A DNA stretch of 64,000 nucleotides from Flavobacterium sp. KMS (GTDB lineage Bacteria; Bacteroidota; Bacteroidia; Flavobacteriales; Flavobacteriaceae), in contig NZ_JSYP01000003.1 of the NCBI RefSeq assembly GCF_000813005.1, positions 274,091-338,090 of the forward strand, written 5' to 3'. Made by a program: the position numbers and the translations under genes. Position 1 is the first letter of the stretch, and every line of letters starts with the position of its first letter. Below are positions 18,606-23,839 of the stretch, in pieces. A model generated the notes under the pieces. The model was not told where the DNA came from. It worked only from the letters and a program-made list of their open reading frames with translations, and searched no databases.

Positions 18606-18722
18606 TTATCCGATTGCTATGACAAAATTCACTAATGCTGAGATGGCTAGTCCAATTATAATAAGCCAATGTTTAAAAGTGTCAGCGTATGTAATAAGAA
18701 CGCTTCGGAGAAAAGGATTGTG
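18606..18722 (-). pseudogene. Remnant of a small membrane protein
   Basis: An open stretch with no start codon ends FKHWLIIIGLAISALVNFVI then AIG and stop at 18608-18606. It aligns with the C-terminal helix of the 67-aa protein at 17094-17297 (KHWVIILRTALFSVIYFF). The upstream half of the gene is gone. The codons before it overlap a fragment of the array repeat (cgcttcggag at 18701). Confidence 0.5.
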
Positions 18723-18745
18723 CTATTGATATACTATCTAAAATA

Positions 18746-19190
18746 TTATCCACCACCATACATATAAATATCTTTAGTCTGAATATCTTTCTCTTTAACA
18801 AATTCAACTTTTTTCTTCATACTACCTAGCACAAAAGTTCCTATATAATTCTGAGGAGGAATCTTCATCCAAAACTTCCCTTTCAAAGTAACTGTTCCGT
18901 CATTCTTATTAATAATATACCAACTACTATCACAATCAATTAATACATAAGAATTGCCGTTGTTATATAAATAACTTTTTGCTCCGGTTCCTATATCACC
19001 TTGTATCTTGATTTCATAAATATTTTCCTTATTACAAGTTATTAGTAAATAACGATCATATTCTCTCAAAATAGGATTGCTTTTCTCAATCTTAATCTTT
19101 ATATTTTTTAAACCAATCTTACCCTCACATTCTATTTTTTTTTTCACAAGAAATAAAAGTTAATATTAAAAAGATAAAGTATTTTTTCAT
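18746..19190 (-). pseudogene. Small lipoprotein gene interrupted in a 10-base homopolymer
   Basis: ATG at 19190 opens a lipoprotein signal, MKKYFIFLILTFISC, then runs into a tract of ten A (plus-strand T at 19135-19144) and stops soon after. Removing one A joins it to the long downstream frame (ECEGKIGLKNIKIKIEK to the end, YMYGGG). That 133-residue part alone would have to start at a GTG and would have no signal peptide. So either the gene is off by one base (slippage, real mutation or sequencing error), or the tract is a switch. The mature part is beta-rich (YLLITCNKENIYEIKI; NGNSYVLIDCDSSWYIIN) with no family I recognise. It is a candidate periplasmic immunity lipoprotein. Confidence 0.65.
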
Positions 19191-19224
19191 TCTAATTAAA
19201 ATTTATAAAAGTTAAACCTATTGC

Positions 19225-19312
19225 TAAGATATACGCAACGATAGCGCTGATTTACAATCAGTGCTCACAATAAAAATTAAAAGAAATAGTTTTTGTTTGA
19301 TAAAACGGAAAT
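19225..19312 (-). repeat. Array intergenic repeat, copy C (left part)
   Basis: It contains AGATATACGCAACGATAGCG, the hairpin CTGATTTACAATCAGTG and the block GATAAAACGG. It lies between the interrupted lipoprotein gene and the DUF1493 gene. Confidence 0.75.
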
Positions 19313-19410
19313 CATTTACTATACATTCAATTACATCTAATTTTTAAAACGTTATAAGCATAAGATAGTGTATTACTAACCTTGAAACTTGCAACCGGCA
19401 CAATCTTATT

Positions 19411-19704
19411 TTACAACAATTTACCATTAATCATTCCATTGTATAAATCATTAATTCTAATTGGTGATATTGTTTTTTTTAATGCATTAAAAATTCCAGG
19501 CTCAGGATAAAAATATTTATCAAACTTAAAATCAGTTATATCAACATTAAATTGTTTACTATAATTACAAATAAGTTCAATCCCATCATCTCCTGTAACA
19601 CCTAATTCATCTTCTATCAAAGTATCTTTCTTAATTTCTAAATGAAATTCACCGATTTCTCCTCTGATAAAAGAAATAAGCATTTCAAATTTTAAATCTT
19701 CCAT
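19411..19704 (-). CDS. DUF1493 family (acyl-carrier-like) small protein
   Basis: 97 aa. Residues 20-70 carry the DUF1493 pattern: KKDTLIEDELGVTGDDGIELICNY followed by FNVDITDFKFDKYFYPEPG. The G-D-D-G/A motif sits where acyl carrier proteins have D-S-L, but the Ser that would take phosphopantetheine is absent, so carrier activity is unlikely. The protein is small, acidic and cytoplasmic. Members of this family are often found beside toxin or competition genes. Here it sits between two repeat copies in the array, which suggests a cassette, perhaps an immunity gene (inference). Confidence 0.75.
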   Translation of the reverse strand: MEDLKFEMLISFIRGEIGEFHLEIKKDTLIEDELGVTGDDGIELICNYSKQFNVDITDFKFDKYFYPEPGIFNALKKTISPIRINDLYNGMINGKLL

Positions 19705-19802
19705 TTTGTTTTTGTTATAAGCTAGAACAGAACTGTTTGTTAATACTATCGCCTCAATAATGCAATAACAAACTCAAGGTTTTACTTTTTAAACTTGATT
19801 GT

Positions 19803-19971
19803 TCAGATATACGCAACGATAGCACTGGTTTACAATCAGTGTCCACAATCAAAATTAAACTAAAATTTCGTTAGCTAAAATGAGATTTTAAACTAAGTCA
19901 AGATTGTTTAATGTGATTCCCTTTGTGGGTGCGAAGTCTGGCGACATTCGCACAGCACTTCGGAGAGCGGG
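19803..19971 (-). repeat. Array intergenic repeat, copy D (full length, about 170 bases)
   Basis: A full unit: CAGATATACGCAACGATAGC, the hairpin around TTTACAATCAGTG, AATCAAAATTAAACTAAAAT, TTCGTTAGCTAAAATGAG, GTGATTCCCTTTGTGGGTGC, GAAGTCTGGCGACATTCGCA, CAGCACTTCGGAGAGCGG. It aligns almost base for base with copies E and G. Confidence 0.85.
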
Positions 19972-20025
19972 TTTATCAATGTCTTTTAGTTTTTAAAAAC
20001 AAGAACTACACTATTGAGGCATTAC

Positions 20026-20424
20026 CTAATTGAACTTATTATTATTTACTTGTATGGACTCTTTTCCTTTTTGTGTTGTTGTTGCCCAAAATAGTTCATT
20101 CGGAAGTGGTAATTCATAGTTTAACTTTGACCATCTTAAATCAATTTCTTTAATAAATTTAGAAATATCATCATCTGAATCATAATAATATGATTCAAAT
20201 TCAGTTTCACTTACATAGTAAACATCTATTAATTTTTCGTGCATTAATTCTTGTAGTATTTTTAATGTAAAAAATATTTTACTTTCCTTACTTACAATAC
20301 TATCAAATTCACCTAATACTGAGATCATCATATCCGCAAAAATATAATCATCTTCTCCAAAAACCAAAATTTTATCTTTAATATAGTCCCAATCCATAGT
20401 TTTAGTAATTAAATCTTCACTCAT
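20026..20424 (-). CDS. Small acidic protein, candidate immunity protein
   Basis: 132 aa from the ATG at 20424 (MSEDLITKTMDWDYIKDKIL); a TTG four codons earlier is a weaker start. It is acidic and helical, with a Tyr/Asp-rich segment (YYVSETEFESYYYDSDDDIS) and the C-terminal pattern ELFWATTTQKGKESI. That ending, a short aromatic strand followed by T-x-K-G-x-x, is common in small immunity-like proteins, but I cannot name the family. No signal peptide. It is flanked by repeat copies D and E, like other cassettes of the array. Confidence 0.6.
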   Translation of the reverse strand: MSEDLITKTMDWDYIKDKILVFGEDDYIFADMMISVLGEFDSIVSKESKIFFTLKILQELMHEKLIDVYYVSETEFESYYYDSDDDISKFIKEIDLRWSKLNYELPLPNELFWATTTQKGKESIQVNNNKFN

Positions 20425-20508
20425 TCTGGGATTCAATAAATTCTAATGTTTAATAATTTAAAAACCCTTTTGTAGAAAAGTTACGCAATTAAATGATACC
20501 CCGATTTC

Positions 20509-20692
20509 TCAGATATCCGCAAAGATATCGTTGAATTAAAATCAGTGCCTGCAATCAAAATTAAACTAAAATTTCGTTAGATAAAACGAGAATTTAAACT
20601 AAATCAAAATTGTTTTATGTCATTCTCTTTGTAGGTGCAAAGTCAGGAGATATTCAAACACCGTTTTTATTAGAATACTTCGAAGAATGAGG
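20509..20692 (-). repeat. Array intergenic repeat, copy E (full length)
   Basis: CAGATATCCGCAAAGATATC, then CAGTGCCTGCAATCAAAATT, TAGATAAAACGAGAA, CATTCTCTTTGTAGGTGCAA and ATACTTCGAAGAATGAGGAA. It matches copies D and G over the whole length with scattered substitutions. The remaining bases 20437-20508 show no gene. Confidence 0.85.
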
Positions 20693-20769
20693 AACGTCTG
20701 ACTGCATTTTTCAATAATACGTAAATAGAAGTACTTTAATTATTTTCTTAATTATCAATGTATAAAAAC

Positions 20770-20799
20770 TTGTAGATAAAACAATAAAAATTACCTTTG
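20770..20799 (+). promoter_or_regulatory. Consensus Bacteroidota promoter for the tyrS leader
   Basis: TTG at 20770-20772 (-33) and TACCTTTG at 20792-20799 (-7, TAnnTTTG), separated by 19 bases, within the usual range. The start of transcription should fall at about 20804-20807, only a few bases before the leader ORF ATG at 20808, so the leader mRNA would be almost leaderless. Confidence 0.7.
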
Positions 20800-20807
20800 C
20801 TTACCAA

Positions 20808-20906
20808 ATGAAAATTTTGAACAACATATTACATTTAACTTTTTTCAGCACTTATTATTATAGAATAGTATCTGTTCGGAAAGATTATGTATATATGTCA
20901 AAGTAA
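20808..20906 (+). CDS. Tyrosine-rich leader peptide of tyrS (32 codons)
   Basis: ATG at 20808 opens a 32-codon frame ending TAA at 20906. It begins MKILNNILHLTFF and carries three consecutive Tyr codons at 20853-20861 (residues 16-18, STYYYR) plus two more (residues 27 and 29, DYVYMSK): five Tyr in 32 residues. It lies directly behind a consensus promoter and ahead of an intrinsic terminator and the tyrS gene. The peptide itself probably has no function; its translation rate would report charged tRNA-Tyr. It is not an ORF expected by chance next to a Tyr-tRNA synthetase, but its translation is not shown. Confidence 0.75.
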   Translation: MKILNNILHLTFFSTYYYRIVSVRKDYVYMSK

Positions 20907-20970
20907 ATCAATAAGAAAAAAGACTTTAATTATATAACCTAAAGCCCGAGCAGATGCTCGGGCTTTTTTA
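20867..20970 (+). promoter_or_regulatory. Transcription attenuator of tyrS: antiterminator and terminator
   Basis: Terminator: AAAGCCCGAGC (20941-20951) pairs with GCTCGGGCTTT (20956-20966) around the loop AGAT, followed by a T-run to 20969; tyrS starts 12 bases later. Antiterminator: AGTATCTGTTCGG (20867-20879) can pair with CCGAGCAGATGCT (20946-20958) over 13 contiguous base pairs (two G-U), which destroys the terminator. A ribosome waiting with Tyr codon 16 in its A site would cover the mRNA to about 20866, leaving exactly this strand free. Low charged tRNA-Tyr would then favour read-through into tyrS. Confidence 0.8.
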
Positions 20971-20981
20971 TTTAAAAAAAA

Positions 20982-22187
20982 ATGGAAACAATAAAGAAAT
21001 TAAAAGAAAACGTAGAAATCATTCTTCCTAAAAATGGATTGGAAGAAAAAATGGAACAAGCTAAAAAAGAAAATCGAAAGTTGATTATCAAACTTGGTTT
21101 TGACCCGACTGCCCCTAACTTGCATTTGGGACATGCTGTTGTTTTGAAAAAACTAAAACAATTTCAGGATTTAGGACATCAAATTGTGATTCTGGTTGGA
21201 AGTTTTACAGCAAGAATTGGTGATCCAACAGGAAAAAATAAAAGTAGAAAACCTTTATCTATCGAAGAAGTTCAGCATAATGCAGAAACTTACCTCAATC
21301 AGTTATCTCAAATAATTGACATTACAAAAGCAAAAATTGTTTTTAATTCTGATTGGTTAAACGAACTGTCATTTTCTGAGGTTATTCAGATATTATCAAA
21401 AGTTACTGTTGCTCAGTTAATGCACCGAAACGATTTTAACAAACGCTTTACCGAAAATACACCTATAGCAATGCATGAATTGATTTACCCTATTTTACAG
21501 GGATTTGACTCTGTAAAAATTAATGCAGATATTGAAATGGGTGGTACAGATCAGCTTTTTAATTGTACGATGGGCAGACAATTGCAGGAAACTTTTGAAA
21601 TGAATCCTCAAATTGTTATGTGCATGCCATTGTTGAAAGGGCTTGATGGAAAAGAGAAAATGAGTAAGTCACTCAATAATATCATCGGATTAACAGACGA
21701 ACCAAACGAAATGTTTGGAAAAACGATGTCTATTCCCGATAGTTTGATTGAAGAGTTTTTGAATTTGACCACCGATTTTTCAATTGTAGAACAGCAATTA
21801 ATAAAAGAAAGACTGGCAAACGGAGAAAACCCAATGAATATCAAAAAAATAATTGCACAAAACATCATTACACAATACCATAACAAAGATGAAGCTCAAA
21901 AAGCAGAAGATTTTTTTACCAACCAATTTCAAAACAAAAACTTTCAAGAAAAAACATTTGAGCCTATTTTATTTTCTTCCATTCAATTTGAAAATGGGGT
22001 AATTAGTTTGGTAGATTTATGTGTACAATTAAAAAAAGGACATACTAAATCAGCTATTAAAAGACTTATTGAAAGTGGAGCTGTTCAAATTGACAATGAA
22101 AAAATCACTGAACCTTACATGCATATTGAACTAAAAGTAACATCTAAAATTAAAATTGGAAAAAGAGATTTCTATGAGCTAAAATAA
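20982..22187 (+). CDS. tyrS: Tyrosyl-tRNA synthetase (TyrZ-like class)
   Basis: 401 aa. Class I synthetase that charges tRNA-Tyr in the cytoplasm. Visible motifs: GFDPTAPNLHLGHAVVLKKL with the HIGH-like H48-L-G-H51, the tyrosine pocket region GGTDQLFNCTMGRQ, the KMSKS loop at 226-230 (GKEKMSKSLNN) and a C-terminal S4 RNA-binding domain (about 342-401, KKGHTKSAIKRLIESGAVQI). The sequence type (PNLHLGHAVVLKKLKQFQDL) is that of the TyrZ-like branch and not the longer form I associate with the usual flavobacterial housekeeping enzyme, so a second copy elsewhere is possible. It is the only plus-strand gene in the orphan array and has its own leader-peptide attenuator. Confidence 0.93.
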   Translation: METIKKLKENVEIILPKNGLEEKMEQAKKENRKLIIKLGFDPTAPNLHLGHAVVLKKLKQFQDLGHQIVILVGSFTARIGDPTGKNKSRKPLSIEEVQHNAETYLNQLSQIIDITKAKIVFNSDWLNELSFSEVIQILSKVTVAQLMHRNDFNKRFTENTPIAMHELIYPILQGFDSVKINADIEMGGTDQLFNCTMGRQLQETFEMNPQIVMCMPLLKGLDGKEKMSKSLNNIIGLTDEPNEMFGKTMSIPDSLIEEFLNLTTDFSIVEQQLIKERLANGENPMNIKKIIAQNIITQYHNKDEAQKAEDFFTNQFQNKNFQEKTFEPILFSSIQFENGVISLVDLCVQLKKGHTKSAIKRLIESGAVQIDNEKITEPYMHIELKVTSKIKIGKRDFYELK

Positions 22188-22300
22188 TGATACTTCCTGA
22201 TATCAAATTAGATACAATAAATAAGGAGTTCATATTTTAGCACTGATATTATTTGAATTAGTTTAAAATACTTCGGAGATGTGGGACATTCTACTCCATA

Positions 22301-22333
22301 ATTAAACCTCGCCAAGTATTGGCGAGGTTTAAT
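22301..22333. terminator. Hairpin terminator after tyrS
   Basis: A 15-bp stem (ATTAAACCTCGCCAA / TTGGCGAGGTTTAAT) with a GTA loop, 113 bases after the tyrS stop. A related hairpin with the same flanking text occurs at 23299-23330. Confidence 0.75.
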
Positions 22334-22344
22334 GTATTTTCTTT

Positions 22345-22410
22345 TGATTGTGAGTGCGAAGTCGGAGACGTTCGCACAGCGCTTCGTTAGAATACTTCGG
22401 AGAGCGGGGT
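22345..22410 (-). repeat. Array intergenic repeat, copy F (right part only)
   Basis: GTGAGTGCGAAGTCGGAGAC, GTTCGCACAGC and ATACTTCGGAGAGCGGGG match the right ends of copies D and E. The last codons of the neighbouring small gene run into it. Confidence 0.75.
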
Positions 22411-22890
22411 AACTTTATATGTTCCACTTCCATCAAAGTCATTTTCTGAATCTGAACCTGCTAAGACTAATCCAACGTCTACCAACTTAAACTTTGAAAT
22501 TATTTGTTTCCAATATATTTCATTTATCAATTCATTTTCTGAATCAACTAAATCTTCATAATTGAAATCTTTTAAAAATTCTATTAATATATCTTCTGAA
22601 ATGAATACTATTAATCCTGTATCAGTCGAAAAAAAAGAGAAATCTTCTAAAATAACTTCATCATAATCTACTTTTATAATCTGATTTATATAAAAAGTAC
22701 TCTCATCTGGTTTATATAGTGCAAAAGGTGTATCTGTATAAAGAAAAACCTCCTTTCTAATATCTTCTGGCAAAGAACTAGCTTTTAAAAATTCATTTTT
22801 TATATCTGTCAAATAAAGAACATCAATAATATAATATTGACTGTATACATTCAATTCTAAAGATTCATTATTAATAGACACGTTTTTCAT
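22387..22890 (-). CDS. Candidate immunity protein paired with a displaced toxin tail
   Basis: 167 aa, acidic, no signal peptide. It reads MKNVSINNESLELNVYSQYY, then YIIDVLYLTDIKNEFLKASS, a beta-rich middle and a helical part (EDILIEFLKDFNYEDLVDSE). I do not recognise the family. Its start lies only 20 bases after the stop of a displaced HH-type toxin tail on the same strand, the spacing of a toxin/immunity pair. The final residues (KVTPLSEVF) are encoded by the array repeat, so the original C-terminus may have been replaced by recombination at the repeat. Confidence 0.65.
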   Translation of the reverse strand: MKNVSINNESLELNVYSQYYIIDVLYLTDIKNEFLKASSLPEDIRKEVFLYTDTPFALYKPDESTFYINQIIKVDYDEVILEDFSFFSTDTGLIVFISEDILIEFLKDFNYEDLVDSENELINEIYWKQIISKFKLVDVGLVLAGSDSENDFDGSGTYKVTPLSEVF

Positions 22891-22910
22891 CTTTCTTTAT
22901 TTTTTATCTT

Positions 22911-23090
22911 TCAGGGAACATACCTATTCCCACTACCATGTACAGAGTTTAAGTGATTTTTCACACTCATTTGAATTGTGTAATCATCTATGTTTTTAAT
23001 TCCTCTACTTGCAAACCATTTTCTAAAATGTTGAGAAAGGACATGATGTTTATGAAGCTTCCCAGATTTAAGTGAACCAATTATTGTTCT
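22911..23090 (-). pseudogene. Displaced toxin C-terminal tail (HH-motif, DUF2380-like)
   Basis: An open stretch of 59 codons with no start reads SGKLHKHHVLSQHFRKWF, then ASRGIKNIDDYTIQMSVKNH and LNSVHGSGNRYVP, and stops at 22913-22911. The pattern His-His-x-x-x-x-x-F, GI-x-x-IDDYT, then H-x-x-x-HG-x-GN is that of the HH-type toxin domain seen at the C-termini of polymorphic toxins and in DUF2380-type proteins. It has lost its Rhs core and start, as expected for an orphan tail left by cassette replacement. Immediately downstream is a small acidic gene that would be its immunity protein. The family name is recalled, not searched. Confidence 0.7.
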
Positions 23091-23097
23091 CTAGATC

Positions 23098-23280
23098 GCT
23101 CTGATATACGCAAAGATAGCGCTGATTTGGAATCAGTGCCCGCAATCAAAATTAAACTAAAATTTCGTTCGCTAAAACGGGAATTTTATTTAGGACATTA
23201 TTGTTTTATGTGATTCTCTTTATGAGTGCAAAGTCTGGCGACATCCGCACAGCTTGTATAAAGAGCAATTCGGAAAGGTG
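23098..23280 (-). repeat. Array intergenic repeat, copy G (full length)
   Basis: CTGATATACGCAAAGATAGC, then GCTGATTTGGAATCAGTGCC, AATCAAAATTAAACTAAAAT, TTCGTTCGCTAAAACGGGAA, GATTCTCTTTATGAGTGCAA and AGTCTGGCGACATCCGCACA. It runs up against the displaced toxin tail. Confidence 0.85.
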
Positions 23281-23298
23281 GAACATTCTGCTTAATAA

Positions 23299-23330
23299 AT
23301 GAAACCTCGCCATTTCTGACGAGGTTTCAT
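23299..23330. terminator. Hairpin, likely terminator of the Rhs operon
   Basis: ATGAAACCTCG (23299-23309) pairs with CGAGGTTTCAT (23320-23330). It lies about 110 bases after the stop of the small lipoprotein gene on the minus strand and resembles the tyrS terminator. There is no strong T-run on the minus strand, so its strength is uncertain. Confidence 0.5.
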
Positions 23331-23334
23331 TGGT

Positions 23335-23405
23335 TTAAATGATTCGCTTTGTGGGCACGGAAAGGATTTCCGCGCTATCGTTGCGCATATCCGAGCGGTC
23401 GGGTC
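23335..23405 (-). repeat. Array intergenic repeat, copy H (rearranged)
   Basis: GATTCGCTTTGTGGGCACGG followed by CGCTATCGTTGCGCATATCC: the two blocks occur in other copies, but here the second is inverted relative to the first, which suggests a rearranged unit. Confidence 0.55.
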
Positions 23406-23439
23406 ACCTTCTCATTTGTTCCGCCAATGGACATTATTT

Positions 23440-23829
23440 TTACTTCTCCTTATATTTCTTTAAATATTCATTGGCAATTTCTTTTGTTTTATTATCTATT
23501 TCAGTTGAATTTAAAATTTCATATACATCATAATACGCTTGATTATAATTATATTTATTAGCCATTATAAGTGCATAATACAATGCTGATGTTCTTTTTT
23601 GTTCAGCAATATTATATATAGATTGAATTTCAAAATAAGCTATAGTGTCGCCGTATTCTGTGACTCTTTTGCTCAAAGAATCCATAAGGACAAGATTATT
23701 CAATTTCTTTTGAAAGTAACTAGCTGAATTTTCAGATTCCACGATTTCATCAACGTCATTTTCTTTCTTACAAGCTGCGAAAATTATTAATAAAATAAAA
23801 AAATTCAAGGCAATTTTAATTTGTTTCAT
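23440..23829 (-). CDS. Small lipoprotein, likely immunity protein of the Rhs effector
   Basis: 129 aa with a clear lipoprotein signal, MKQIKIALNFFILLIIFAAC (lipobox FAAC). The mature part is acidic, then helical with a TPR-like look (AEQKRTSALYYALIMANKYN, AYYDVYEILNSTEIDNKTKE). No catalytic motif is seen and no family is recognised. It starts 10 bases after the stop of the Rhs protein, so it is the last gene of that operon and in the canonical place of an immunity gene. A periplasm-facing lipoprotein would suit a toxin acting in the envelope. The role is inferred from position. Confidence 0.65.
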   Translation of the reverse strand: MKQIKIALNFFILLIIFAACKKENDVDEIVESENSASYFQKKLNNLVLMDSLSKRVTEYGDTIAYFEIQSIYNIAEQKRTSALYYALIMANKYNYNQAYYDVYEILNSTEIDNKTKEIANEYLKKYKEK

Positions 23830-23839
23830 AATGATTGTT

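Noticed and set aside
20808..20981. T-box riboswitch upstream of tyrS
   Set aside because: No T-box sequence (AGGGUGGNACCGCG-like) or specifier stem is visible; the Tyr-rich ORF with alternative pairing explains the terminator better, and T-boxes are not expected in Bacteroidota.
23339..23561. Plus-strand ORFs of 64 and 70 codons
   Set aside because: They cover the rearranged repeat copy H and the antisense of the immunity lipoprotein gene.
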